The notes beneath the pieces were generated by a model, which ran no database searches, was not told the DNA's origin, and was given only the letters and a program-made list of their open reading frames with translations. Shown here one piece after another: positions 12,358 through 23,593 of a stretch of DNA of 64,000 nt (position 1 is the stretch's first letter; every line of letters begins with the position of its first letter). The stretch comes from Drechmeria coniospora (taxonomy: Eukaryota > Ascomycota > Sordariomycetes > Hypocreales > Ophiocordycipitaceae). The stretch covers positions 8,012,552 through 8,076,551 of the forward strand of contig NC_054391.1 of assembly GCF_001625195.1 (NCBI RefSeq), written 5' to 3'. The position numbers were made by a program, and so were the translations under genes.

Positions 12358-14468
12358 AGGATAAATTAAAAAATTTAAGCTACCCTATAGATTTTAATTT
12401 TATTTGAGTAATTTAACTAACTGGCTTGCCTAATTACTTATTAACTTACTACAAGTAATAAGGAGTTTTTAGTTATAGGAGTTAGCCTAAATAAGTTATT
12501 ACTAAGCTATAAAATTAATATAATACCTAAAGTAAAGGATAACTAAGTAAATATAATAATACTAAAAGGAAAAGTAATTATATTCCTATAATACTTACGG
12601 GAAGGATTAAAAATTAAATACTTATTACCTTTATATAATAATACCTATATAAATTAGCTATAGCTTTAGGTTACTTAATAAAAAGATTTTAGGTAGGTAA
12701 TAAGGTTTAGCTAAATCTTAAATATATTAAAACTAATAGGCTATATAAAAAGCTAAACTAAATAGCTTTTAAGTTTATAGTACTAATAGTATTAATACTA
12801 CTTATAGTAATACTAAATATTTCTTAGGGCTTATACCCTACCTTTTATATTAACCTTATTAAAAGAGTAGTAAATAATATTCTATTTAGTTAGGTAGTAT
12901 AAAATTTAAAGTTTGGCCTATTATTAATTTAAAATAAATATAATACTTTATAAAAGGGATATTAAGTTAAATATATTTTAATAATAAAGGGGCCCTAAGG
13001 CTAAGGGGGAAAATATAATACCCTTATAAAGTAGTAAGGCTATAAATAATTAACTTAAGAATTAATAAAGGCCCTTATATAAATAAAAGCCCTAAAGGAA
13101 TTTATATAGTAATAAGAATATCTATATATAAATAGTAAAGTATAAGTAAGCTATAAAATAAAATATAAAATTATAAATACCTTAAAGGAAAAAACTAACC
13201 CTAAAGTAGCCTTAATAAGGACCTAACCTAATATTACTATAGGTAAACTATTACTATAATTACCTTAGGATATAGATATATACTAATTATATTACTTAAA
13301 CTTATTGGATTTCTTTAAATCCTTTTTATTTTTATTTTTATTTTTATTCTTTTTAGTATTTTTCTTAAAGAGGGTCTTAAAACTATTTATTATAGTACTT
13401 AGGTAAAGGTAGAATATAGTTAAGAAGGTAAAAGGTATAAAACTAAAGTATTAAGTAATATAAGGGGTAGGAGTAATAAAATAGGTATAACTTATTATTA
13501 TTATAAATAATATAACGGGTAGGAGTAATAAAATAGTATAATAAAAATATATTATTTATATAAAATAGGTATAACTTATTAGTATTATAGGTAATATAAA
13601 GAGTAAAGGGGATAGAATAATATATTAAGGGAAAATTACTTATATAAGACTTATATAACTTATAAATATTATAGTATATTTTAGTTAAGGTAGTTACTAA
13701 CTTAATACTAATATCTTCCTATACCTATTAATAGTAGGTAAGGCTATATATATTACTCTAAATACTTATTAGGGCTTAGGTTATACCCTAAATAAATATA
13801 CTAAGCTATATACTTAGTATAGTACTTAAACGGCTACTAACTTAAAAGAGGGTTAAAATATTAATAGTAATAATAAGGGTATAGTTTAGGTTATTATTAT
13901 TAAAGGTATTAAGAGGGGAGATAATACCTAATATAAGGGTAAAGGTATAAGTAGAACGTATAAGGGTAGGCTTTATTTCGGCTAAGGCTAAAGTATAAGC
14001 TTAAACTTAGCCTAAGGCTAGAAATTTAAGTAAAAGGATAATATAAGTACTTAATAAAAATCTAACCTTAGGGTAGGCCTTAACTAAAATATAAATATTA
14101 TACTAAGTATAAGTATAAAGGTTATATAAAGTATAATATAGCTAAGGGTATATAGTAAATAAATATAGTACTTAAATATATTTAATACATATATATATAG
14201 TAAATAATACTATAGCTTAATATATAATTACTATAACTACTAGTAATAAGGTAATTAATATAAGGGAGGTATATTTCCTATACCTCCTTTAAAGGAATAA
14301 ACTCCTTCTTAAAGGAATTACTATTTACTAAAAATTTACCTAAGGTATAATAACAATCTAACTTATTAATATAATACCTATAATATAGGCCTAAACTATA
14401 TCTAAAGGGGGGGGGGAAGTACTTATAGTAGTAAATATAATATTAATAGTAAGAAACAAGTAAATAAA

Positions 14469-14640
14469 TGTTACGGAGTCGCTAGGCGACTGCTCTAGGA
14501 CTCTTAATAATGTTTATTAAAAGACTTAAAGGATAGGAAAACTACTTGGCAACTAGGGCTTCTAGTTGTGTGCGTTCCTCCTAGTGGGTCCCTTGGTTCC
14601 CTTCGTTCTCCTATATCGGGCTAAGCCCGATACCATAACA
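14469..14640 (-). mobile_element. Solo Gypsy LTR, little mutated
   Basis: 172 bp from TGTTACGGAGTCGC to CATAACA, flanked by TSD ATAAA (14464-14468 and 14641-14645). It retains GC-rich ends including the hairpin TATCGGGCTAAGCCCGATA, while the host around it is nearly pure AT. Orientation is inverse to the full-length Gypsy copies. Confidence 0.92.
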
Positions 14641-15290
14641 ATAAATTCCTAATAAGGAGGTTAAAAGTATTAATAATACCTTTTATATAGGATAATAAGT
14701 ATAATAAGAAATAGTAATTTACCCTATAAGGAAGGAATTATAATAATTAGAAAGAAATTAATAATTCTTATTAATATTAGTTTATTAACTAACTACGTAA
14801 AGAATATATAGAATAATCTTAATAAGGAAATACTAACCTACCTTATAAGAAAGGAATAATAATAATAGAAAAGTAAGTACAATAGGAGGTAATAAAAAAG
14901 TTAATAATAAAAATTATATAATAAGGATTTAAAAAATAAGTAAGTATAATAGTTTAAAAAAAGAATAATAATAAAGTATAATAAGAAGGAAATAAAAAGG
15001 GTAATATAATAAAAGTAATAAAAGGGAAAAATAAAATAAGACTAAGTACTTTAGATACTTAATAAATACCTAAGGAAGGAATAAAGTAAGGTAAAGCTAG
15101 TTACCTTAAGTAATTAGTAAACCCCTAAGGAAAGGATAAAGTAGGAAGGAGATTAAATACTTTAAGTACTTAATAAATACCTAAAGAATTTTTTTAGGAG
15201 CTATAATAATAAGGAAGGCTAGCCTAAGGAAGAGTAATTTAGTTATTATTATAAATAGACTTTACTTTAAATAAGTAGAGTAAGATAGTA

Positions 15291-15466
15291 TATTATAGTA
15301 TTAGGCCTAGCCTAATATAGGAAAATAAAGGGAACTAAAGGACCTACTAAGAATATATACATATATATAACTAAATACTTTAGTTACTAAGTACTTTTCC
15401 CTCCTTTAAGTCTTTTAATAAATATTATTAAGAGCCCTAAAGTAGTTACCTAGTAATTCTATAATA
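15291..15466 (+). repeat. 3' LTR of Gypsy-2
   Basis: About 176 bp, same LTR family, strongly AT-shifted (TATTATAGTATTAGGCC at its start, TAATA at its end). It closes Gypsy-2; 135 bp of AT-rich DNA with no recognisable feature follow it. Confidence 0.85.
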
Positions 15467-15601
15467 AAAATATAGAAACTAAATATAATTAAGCTATAAC
15501 AAAAGGTATAGAACTAATAAAACTATATAAAGGGTTATACCTATTATTTAAAAGATCTTAAGGACAAGATTAGAAAGAAGGAGAATAATATTACAAACTA
15601 A

Positions 15602-15769
15602 TATTACGGAGTTACTAGGCAATTACTCTAGGGCTCTTAATATTTATTAAAAGACTTAAAGAAGGGAAAACTACTTAGCAACTAGGGCTTCTAGTTATAT
15701 GCGTTCTTCCTAGTAGGTCCTTTAGTTCCCTCCGTTCTCCTATATCGGGCTAAGCCCGATACTATAACA
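15602..15769 (-). mobile_element. Solo Gypsy LTR
   Basis: 168 bp, starting TATTACGGAG and ending ATAACA, flanked by TSD ACTAA (15597-15601 and 15770-15774). Partly mutated at its left half and better preserved at its right half. Confidence 0.88.
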
Positions 15770-15784
15770 ACTAACTATAATTAA

Positions 15785-16060
15785 TACTACTACCTTATTA
15801 GTATTTAGAAAGTAATTCTTCCTATTCCTTAAGTCTTTATTTTAAGCTATAAGGTACTTTTTTAAGAAGAATACCTTTATTAACTATTAAGTTATAACCT
15901 AGCTTAGCTAGTAGCTTAGCTAAGCTATTTATCTTATTAAGACTAATTAACACTTTTAGTTTATTAAGGAAAGCTTAAAAAAGGTTAATTTACTTCATAT
16001 ATTAATTATTATAGGCAGCTAAGGCTATTGAAATACCTTGTATTCCTTTACTAGTAACTA
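15785..16060 (-). mobile_element. Degenerate copia RT fragment
   Basis: Shares long stretches with the RT region of the copia elements (for example AGCCTAGCTTAGCTAGTAGC, as at 33310 and 45545), in the same minus orientation, with an internal deletion. No LTR or coding capacity. It lies about 185 bp from the end of the only real gene and marks the edge of the repeat block. Confidence 0.75.
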
Positions 16061-16199
16061 TTTAATTTATAAGTAGATAATAGACTTTATTTTACCTAAT
16101 ACTATTAACCTACTAAATATATCTTTTGAAATACAGTAGCTATCTCAGTACATGCACTAGGCTATGAGCTTATACTTATCTAGTTCTACTGTTGTGAAT

Positions 16200-16205
16200 T
16201 TTATT
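16200..16205 (-). promoter_or_regulatory. Possible poly(A) signal of the NatA subunit gene
   Basis: AATAAA on the minus strand, about 40 nt after the stop codon. Position and sequence fit a 3'-end signal, but the surrounding DNA is AT-rich, so a chance match is possible. Confidence 0.5.
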
Positions 16206-16245
16206 AAATAGCATAATCTAATTATTGCTTCGACTCTTACCAAGT

Positions 16246-18808
16246 CTATAAAGCCAGTCTTGTGGCATCTGGCCATTTCATTAATGCCGTCCTAATAAAG
16301 TCGATAACTTTCGTACTGCTCCAGCGCTTTAGAGCTTTCAGCATTTCTTCGGCATCGCTTAAGGTCACACTGTCCAAGGTAAGCAAGTTGATAACCTCAT
16401 CATCCCACTCTGCTTTATCATCGCCAAGGCTTCTCCTTGCTGAAATAGAAGCAAGCAAGTGTCGTGGACTGGATATATGTCTGGCCTTGAACTCCTCAAT
16501 ATACTTCCCTAAACCCTTCGATTCACCCATCGCCTTGAATTCGGCTTTCAGGACGTCAACAATCTGCACCGCCATGTCCGTTGTTGTGAGCATATTTTGG
16601 AAGGCCACCACCTGCTCGTGTAACTTGGGGAAGTCGGCGTCAAGGGAGAATGCGACATTGAGACAGCGAAGGGCCAGGACGTATTTCCCTGCCAACATTA
16701 GCATCGTCATGTTTGCTATCCGGGTATGATGCTCAGCGGATAGGAGCTTACTTCGTCGCAAGTAAACCTCGCATCCGGCAACTTGGGCCTCAATGCTTTT
16801 CGGACATGCCTGCAGCAGGGGCCCGAGGAACTTCATCGCTTCACCAAGGGGGTCTGTCGTCGCCACCAGCATAAGACCCAATGGGTCGTCATCCTTTGCT
16901 TCTCCAGTCGAGCTGCCCTTGTTGGGATCTTGCTTGGCATGCCTCTCAGCCGCCTGGCGTTCTAAACGCTGCAGTTCCTTCTTTGCCCTTTTCGCAGCTC
17001 TCTTCTTGGCCAGTGCACCCTCACCACCTCCACAGTCGCCGATAGTTCCATCGATAGAAACATTGTCAGCCAACTCGAGGTAAACTGAAATGGCGTCCAG
17101 GGCAGCTCTTGCATAGAATGGGTGGTCGCGCACATGATCCTCCCATCGCATCATATCAACGTATGCCCGGGTTTGACCTTTTCTGAGAGAAAAGCTGTGG
17201 AAGTCAAATTGATCCTCTTGCCAGACATCGAATATGTTTCTGACAGCATGCAGACGCTTTAGGGCCATGCCGAAGTTTCCATGTCTTGCATATGCCTCGG
17301 CATCCTCAGTCAGGTACCAAATGCACTGCATATCTAAGAGGTCCGCAAGCGGCCCCCCTACTGTCTCAGTCCGAGTAAAAAGACCCACGGTCTTAAGAGC
17401 TTTGTCGTTCTCATCGTTGCGCAGTTGATACTTGGCGGCCTTGCTGTTTATATAACGGTCCTTCAAATCTAGCTTCCGAGCATTATCCATCGTTTCAGCT
17501 GCTTTTGCCAGATTGCCTCCATGCTTCAATATTCTGGCCTTGGTTTGGTGAAAGTCAACACTCTTTGGATCCTTCTGAATGGCCATTTCAATAAATTCCA
17601 TGGCCTTCCCGAGGTCTCGGCTGAGGTAATTGTTGTAGTGCTGCGCAAGAAAATAGAGCGCTGCCCCATCACCTTTGTCCTTGCTGGAAGGGTCACCGAG
17701 TTGAGATTGCAAATACTTCTCAGCAAGGTGGCTCAACGACTCCCTCTTGTCCGGGTCCAAGTACAGGTGCTTCAGATTAGCAAAGGTTGACGGGACGCCT
17801 TTGTTGAGCATTAGGGTCAAATATTCTCCCGCAGCATGTCTAAACTCGTCTCCTTCGGCCGAGGTCAGCGGTTGGTTTGGATGAGATCCCAGATTCTACG
17901 TTACCTTGTAAAAAATCGAGAGGAAGACGCCTAGGGGCATCACTACGAGGACACTTCCGAACATAGTCATCGTATATTCCTTTTCGTGCCTGCGGTTCAT
18001 CTTTGTCGATGTTCAAGGCGGCCTCAAGCTTCTCATAGTACTCGGGATGCTCCGAATTACGATCAAGTAGCGCCCTGTACGCCTTGGCTGCTTCCTCTTT
18101 CCGTCCGAGCTTAGTCAAAAACTCGGCCCGGGACTCCATGACAGCGAGCCGATCCAGGTTATATTTCGCGTTTTCATCTAAGTGGTCCAGGGCGCGCTGA
18201 TAGTCCCCTTGCTCAGCTATCAGCGAGTTTTTGTACATCACGGATTCGGAATGCTCGAGATCATGGCGTGAAGGCGTGGCTTTCAAGGTCCCTTCGTAGG
18301 TAGTCAAGACATTCTCAGCCTCCAAAGGATTTCCCGAAAGGTGGTGCGCAATAGCAAGAGCAGTCCAGCTCTGTCGCACCTGTGGTCGAGCCTGCAGCAT
18401 GGAAATGCGACTCTGGATATATCCTTGATAGTCTCGCATCTGGACCTGGAGAACGGCAAGATCCCTTTGGATCTGCTGGGATTCGGGTTCGAGTTTCAGG
18501 GCAAATTTATAGGCCTTGATTGCCTCCTCGAAATTTTTGTTCGCCCGATAGAGCAAACCATACACATGCCAGCAAATATGTGATTTCATATCGACAGTCA
18601 GGGCTTCCTTGGCAAGCGCAAATGCCTCCTCTGTCTTACCCTGTCCGTTGAGGATCAGGGATTTCATGGCCATCGTGTCTCCATGCTTCGGGAATTTTTT
18701 GAGAATAAGGTCGGCTGTCTTCAGGCCACGCTTGTACTGTTTGTCCTCGTAGCTGCGGATGACAGTCCGGAACTGTGCCGCTTCTTTAGGGGCCAGCGGT
18801 TGCGGCAT
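16246..18808 (-). CDS. nat1: N-terminal acetyltransferase A auxiliary subunit (Nat1/NAA15)
   Basis: Two exons, 18808-17905 and 17852-16246, give 836 residues, the usual size for fungal Nat1. The protein is the ribosome-binding TPR scaffold of NatA, which holds the catalytic Naa10/Ard1 subunit and acetylates nascent protein N-termini. The sequence shows TPR helices in exon 1 (about residues 43-110, including SHICWHVYGLLYRANKNFEEA), then family motifs DRYINSK (433-439), DQFDFH (515-520) and HPFY (545-548), a Lys/Arg/Glu-rich stretch (583-621), and DDDPLG (622-627) leading into the C-terminal helical domain. Start: ACAATGCC, in good context, with no upstream Met in frame. No RIP-type stops occur. 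It is the only intact gene here and stands alone between repeat blocks. The C-terminus (DATRLAL) could hide a small 3' intron, but none is needed. Confidence 0.95.
17853..17904 (-). other. Intron of the NatA subunit gene (52 bp, phase 1)
   Basis: Begins GTAACG and ends CCGAAG, with CTGAC as a likely branch site 13 bases before the end. Splicing joins LDFLQ to GDEFRHAAGEYL, the continuous sequence expected for the family. An alternative AG nearer the downstream exon (TTTAG) would lose the DEF residues and break the frame, so the earlier AG is chosen. Confidence 0.85.
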
Positions 18809-19200
18809 TGTATGTTAAACAGTCCCGGGCTCAAGGGAAAGTCGATAAGGGGAGGTTTGAGGATTCTGTTGCTTGTCGCAAAGTAAAGCAGCAGGACTTG
18901 GGATGGCTTGGGACTACCAGGCGATCCCAAAAAGTAAAGACATGTGACAGCTTTTGAAGGTAGCTTTGTAGAACTTGGTGTCTCCGCAGTGGAGCTGAGA
19001 GAAAGAACTGAGAATCGCTTACTTCCTTGCCGACAGTCCAGACTCGGAACAATCCTGTTATCCAGTAATTATATACGCCAGTAGCACAAAGCACTATCCG
19101 AACCCAACCTCATAGAGCTGCCAGACCTACCAGAACTTGCAATATATCGAACCATTGTACTTGCAGAGGGGTAATATTACAAGTACTGGACTATTTCTCC
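18809..19200 (-). promoter_or_regulatory. 5' flank of the NatA subunit gene
   Basis: About 390 bp with balanced base composition, unlike the repeats beyond it; it presumably holds the 5' UTR and core promoter. Small open frames here have no codon bias or recognisable product. No divergent neighbour gene is present and no individual promoter element can be named with confidence. Confidence 0.5.
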
Positions 19201-19503
19201 AACTATTAATTGATCTATTATATTTCAGAAAATTAGAACCCAACATAATAAACTATTTTTAATATATCTATATATAAATTCTTTAGCTTCCATAAGTTAT
19301 ATTACATAACATAATTATAATTACTTATTTATTCACTTAAATATTGTAATAAATATAACCGTACTGTATATACTATTAGTATTAAAACTAGTAGTATTTA
19401 TATAAATAAGAAGACTTTTAATAGGACACTATCTTGAACTACTACTAGTAATTATATAACTATAATACTAATAGTAATAATAGAACTGTACTAATTCTAT
19501 TTA
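19201..19503. other. AT-rich stretch, no recognisable feature
   Basis: TA-rich DNA without open frames or a match to the repeat families in the window; it marks the transition from the gene to the repeat compartment. Confidence 0.5.
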
Positions 19504-19839
19504 TGTAAGGCGCGCTATAGGCGTATAGGCCTTATAAGCAAATGTAAGGTGTAGTACCTGCACTAAGTGCAAATACTAGCGAATCTTTCAACAGTTTGGC
19601 CATTTGGCCAAATAGTAAACTGATTTATTGTTACGGAGTCGCTAGGCGACTGCTCTAGGACTCTCAATAATGTTTATTAAAAGACTTGAAGGAGGGAAAA
19701 CTACTTAGCAACTAGGGCTTCTAGTTGTGTGCGTTCCTCCTAGTGGGTCCCTTGGTTCCCTCCGTTCTCCTATATCGGGCTAAGCCCGATACCATAACAT
19801 TTATTATTAATATAGGTACACCTTCCAATATGTATTACA
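19504..19839 (+). mobile_element. Solo LTR of the TRIM family, split by a Gypsy LTR
   Basis: Starts TGTAAGGCGCGC and ends ATTACA, matching the LTRs of the TRIM at 24941-25532. After removing the nested LTR and its TSD it is exactly 160 bp, the same as each TRIM LTR. Flanks ATTTA (left) and ACCTG (right) could be one TSD with C-to-T and G-to-A changes at three positions. Confidence 0.85.
19629..19799 (-). mobile_element. Solo Gypsy LTR nested in the TRIM-family LTR
   Basis: 171 bp from TGTTACGGAGTCGC to CATAACA with perfect TSD TTTAT (19624-19628, 19800-19804). It is one of the least mutated copies of the Gypsy LTR in the window and a good reference for the family. Confidence 0.92.
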
Positions 19840-20353
19840 ACCTGAGTAATAATTAAATAAATAACTAATATATATATATATATATATATAATATAATATA
19901 AAAATAGAGTATTCTATTTAAAGAATGTACTAGATAAGTATGACTATTGATATTTAAGTATTACAAATATAGGCTATAGCTAAGTATAGTAAAATTCAAA
20001 GACGCAATATACCTACTTTAAAGGCCTGTTGAAAAGGGAGGTCCTAATTTACTCTTATATTAGTCCCTTAAATATATATATTAATAACTCTTTTAAATCT
20101 TTATTGAAGTACTACTTTGTAGTTTTATGATATTTAAGAGACTTCTGCTAGTTTGGGAGCAATAAAACCTACTTACTAAAGTTAAGAATAAAAACTATAT
20201 TATAAAATAGCTATTTCTAGTCTATAGTACTCTAAGTATATAAGTTAGGCGTATTATAGAATAAAATATTAATAAGAGTCTGTTAAGAATCTTTATACTT
20301 CTAAATTACAAAGTAAATTCTTAAATTGATTAATAAAGAACTTTAAAAATAAC
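19840..20353. other. AT-rich stretch, no recognisable feature
   Basis: About 510 bp of AT-rich DNA with a (TA)n run near 19870-19890. No open frame and no clear match to the other families; probably an old, fully decayed repeat. Confidence 0.5.
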
Positions 20354-20721
20354 TCTTGCAATTTATATATAAGTAAGAGTAGTAGAAGTATACCGTACAG
20401 ACTAAAGAATCAATTACGCTATTAATAATAGCAGAATTGGTACTAGTTAGTAATTAGATAAGAGTACAAACTTCGGTATGCTAAATAATACAAATATATA
20501 CAATTATGTTTCTAAGTAAAGTATAAGGGAAATACGTCTATTCATATATATATAGTAATACCTTAATAACTTTATAGATTAAGGTTATAACTATATAGCT
20601 ATATAATAGTTTAATTGCTTATAGTATTACTATAGGCTAGCAATAGCTAGTAGCGGTTTGGAAAATTAATAATTAGTATTCTAATTAATTAGCTTAAGTA
20701 GTCGACTAAATACTATTAGTA
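20354..20721 (-). repeat. Truncated copia LTR
   Basis: Starts TCTTGCAATTT like the other copia LTRs (this is the U5 end in element orientation) and follows them as far as the segment with TAGTCGACTAA, then stops without the TTTTAACA end. It is immediately preceded by ATAAC, as is the next copy. Confidence 0.75.
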
Positions 20722-20726
20722 ATAAC

Positions 20727-21173
20727 TCTTGCAATTTGTATATACAGGAGGTAGGGGTAGTAGAAGTATATCGTACGGACCAGGGAATCAATTACGCTAT
20801 AAGGTAATAGCAGAATGGGTACTATTTAGTAACTAAGTAAGAGAGCAAACTTAGGAGTACTAAATTATATAAACAAATATAATTATTCTATTAAGTACAG
20901 TATAGGAGAAATAGGACTAATTATACTTAAGAGGTCGCACCTTAATAACCTTAAGACTATAATTACCGTACTAATATATATATACATAAGCCTATTAAGA
21001 TAGGTAGCCAATTTATTACATTATACAGTATATATATATATAAGCCTATTAAGTTAGGTAGTTAGTCTATTATACTATATAGTAAGTTACTTACTTAATT
21101 GTATTTATATAGTAAGTTATTAGCTTAATTACCCTTATACTATAGTTTAAATTACTAAGAGCAGTACTATTAG
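20727..21173 (-). repeat. Second truncated copia LTR, in tandem with the first
   Basis: Again begins TCTTGCAATTT and follows the 859-bp LTR type of Copia-B through the direct repeats AAGCCTATTAAG...AGGTAG. It is cut at 21173 by the start of another LTR. The distal half including the TTTTAACA end is missing. Confidence 0.75.
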
Positions 21174-21357
21174 TATAATAATATTATATATTATACTCTT
21201 TTTCTAGCCTACTATATACTCTTTATTATACAATATATAGACTACCTATATATATAGCTCCTTCCTTTTTATACTTATTGTTTTTTTTCTTTCTCCTTAG
21301 TTTAAAAATTTTATAGTCTTTATATATACTACTTTCCTATTAGTTAGTATTATAATA
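21174..21357 (+). repeat. RIP-degraded LTR, CGATATCG family
   Basis: Aligns base by base with the better-preserved copies at 12167 and 53421, almost all differences being C-to-T or G-to-A (for example TATAATAATATT against TGTAACGATATC). About 184 bp. As non-LTR sequence follows with no TSD, it may be the 5' LTR of the element at 21358-22847. Confidence 0.75.
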
Positions 21358-22847
21358 TTATTTTTAAACTTTATTAACCTACCTTAAAGATAAGTATTTA
21401 GCTAAAACCTTAAGTCTAATAGAATATTAAGCCCTACTAACTATACTACTTATTTAGCTATTACCTAAAGCCTTAACTTAATACTACCCTTAGAATAATT
21501 AAGTAGTTTTACTTTAAGCTCTAACTTAGCTTTACTTAAAATTATTACTTTACTTTAGGTATACCTTTAATAGCTTAAAGAAATAAGTAAAACTTCCCTA
21601 CCTTTTACCTTTAACCTAATACTTCTTACTACTATAGCTCCTACTACCTACCTTATATTATATTTAACCTTATTTAATAGTAACTTAAAAATTTTCTCCT
21701 TTTAGTTATTAAAAATTTAAACTAAAATTAAACTTAAAGGTATTATTATTAGTAATAATAAAGCTTAATTTTACTATAATTTTAGCTAATTAGAACTAAA
21801 GACTAAAAATATACTAACTATTTAACTTAAGTATAAGTAGAAATTAAGTAAATTTAAATACTAAAAGATTATTTAAAATTTAAAAAAGATTTATAGTAAT
21901 CTAAACTAAATTAAAAAAGCCCTTAAGAAACTTTTTTAGTTTTACTAAATTATTATATTTATAAAGTTCCTTTTTATTTTTAAAGGTATATTACTTAAAG
22001 TAAATAGCCCTAACTAACCTAAAGTTATTAAAATTAATTACCTTAAAACTACCTTTTTTAATAACCTTTATTAAATATTACTATTTAATTTTTACCTTTT
22101 ATATAATAATTTCCTTACCTTTACTTATTAAGTTAGTACTATTACTAATTATTTTAAGTTCCTTATATATTAATTATCTTATTACCTTACTAACTACTAT
22201 ATAGAAAGGGTAAAAACTATTACTATTTAGTAAGTTAATATTATTTAAACCTACGTATATTTCATAAGCTAATTTTACTAAGGGAAATAAATACCTTTAT
22301 AAGTAATAAGTTAATTTTACTAAAAATAATAAACTTTTTTATAAAAAATAAACCTAATATATTTTAGCTATAAAATATAATTACTAAATATAAAAGGGGG
22401 TTTACTTTTATTATATAAGGAAGAATTACTATATATAAATTTACTTATATTTACTACTTATCCTATTATAAAAGTAAAATATAAACCTTAAAATTTAAGT
22501 ACTATAGGATATACTTATCCTTGTAGGTACTATTGAGGAATATAGTAAAAATACTATTATAAATTAAGGAAATAAGTAGGCTTTAAGAAAAGTTATTCTT
22601 TAAGCTTACTAAATAAAATAAACTTAATCTTTCCCTTTTTAAATTCCTATAATAGCTAATTTAATTTATTATACTAAAAAGATCCTTATAGATATATACT
22701 TAACTATTTATATATTTATTAGTAGTACCTTTATAGAGAAAGCCTAACTAATATAATTCCTATTTTCCCCTAAGACCTATAAGGCTTTTAGAACTATCCT
22801 ATTACCTAAATATCTAAAATAGTTTTGAAAATAAAAGGGGAAATACC
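21358..22847 (+). mobile_element. Unclassified internal region behind the CGATATCG LTR
   Basis: About 1.5 kb of AT-rich degraded DNA. One plus frame near 21400-22200, read through RIP-type stops, is rich in Pro, Lys, Asn and Ser, which could be a gag-like region, but I recognise no zinc knuckle, protease or RT motif. It is cut off at 22848 by the Copia-G LTR. If the link to the preceding LTR is right, it is the only internal sequence of this LTR family in the window. Confidence 0.45.
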
Positions 22848-23424
22848 TCTTGGAATAAAGTAGTAAAATAAGAAGGGTACGCAATAGAAGTTTAGTTATA
22901 CGGACTATCCAAAATAGATATTAATTAAGGCTATTAGTAATAGTAGGAAGTATACTAGTTAGTAACTAGGTAAGAAATATAGATTTAAATAAGTTAAATA
23001 GTAGTACTAAGGGACGATTTAAAAAGAAAGACTATTATATTTCTTGTACTTACTTATGCATATACGTATATATATTTATAGTATATATATATTTTGCATA
23101 CTTATTTAATCCTAACTATTTAAGAATATAGGAAAGGTAGGACTATTTTATACCTAAGAGGTAGTACCTTAATTAGTGCAATATATATATATTGGAATTC
23201 TATTTAATTCTATCCAATATATCTCTAAATAGTTTACTTATATTTAATATAGCTCTAAATACTTTAGTTAAGTTATACTGTAAGTTGTACAGTTAGTATA
23301 TATAACTAATAGACTTATTTTAGTATTAATATTTAGTTGCAATAGTATAGTAGTAGTACTACTGTAATTAAGCGGGCTAGTAGTAGTACTATTAATAAGT
23401 AACTGCTAGTTATAGTTAGGTAGG
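22848..23424 (-). repeat. Copia-G 3' LTR, first piece
   Basis: Starts TCTTGGAATAAAG and is recognisably homologous to the other copia LTRs (GTTAGTAACTAGGTAAGA, a conserved internal block). It is interrupted at 23424 by Gypsy-C; the LTR resumes at 31432 and again at 53812. Summed over three pieces it is about 933 bp. Confidence 0.75.
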
Positions 23425-23593
23425 TGTTATGGTATTAGGCTTAGCCCGATATACTAGAACGGAGGGAACTAAGGGACCTACTAGGAAGTACGTATAACTA
23501 AAAGCCCTAGTTGCTAAGTAGTTTTCCCTCCTTTAAGTCTTTTAATAAATATTATTAAGAGTCCTAGAGTAGTTACTTAATAACTTTATAATA
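23425..23593 (+). repeat. 5' LTR of Gypsy-C
   Basis: Starts TGTTATGGTATTAGGC and ends TAATA. It includes AATAAA, a likely polyadenylation signal in the transcript, and the terminal hairpin region. The sequence after it (TTTAAAAAACTTTAC) should hold the primer-binding site, but I recognise no tRNA match. Confidence 0.9.

Larger units (their letters stand above)
7316..15466 (+). mobile_element. Ty3/Gypsy chromovirus lacking its 5' LTR (Gypsy-2), with four nested solo LTRs
   Basis: Begins inside gag at a point matching about 23966 of Gypsy-C and runs to its own 3' LTR. Subtracting the four inserts and their TSDs leaves about 6.87 kb, within about ten bases (by my count) of the corresponding Gypsy-C interval without its TRIM. 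RT lies around 9360-9830 and 10560-11100, with the YLDD-box region near 9618-9650; RNase H KELL-type sequence is near 10920; the antisense-ORF region runs 13290-14900. All sense frames are broken by TAA/TAG. Confidence 0.85.

Noticed and set aside
17521..17790. Open frames opposite or overlapping the NatA subunit gene (for example 16262-16729, 17521-17790 and 17526-17726)
   Set aside because: They are shadows of a well-conserved coding region and have no recognisable product.
18831..19094. 87-codon minus-strand open frame just upstream of the NatA subunit gene
   Set aside because: Overlaps the expected promoter and 5' UTR, shows no domain and no codon pattern; most likely chance in balanced-composition DNA.
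19867..19892. (TA)n run as a possible origin or centromere signal
   Set aside because: Short simple repeats of this kind are expected in RIP-saturated DNA; nothing else supports such a role.
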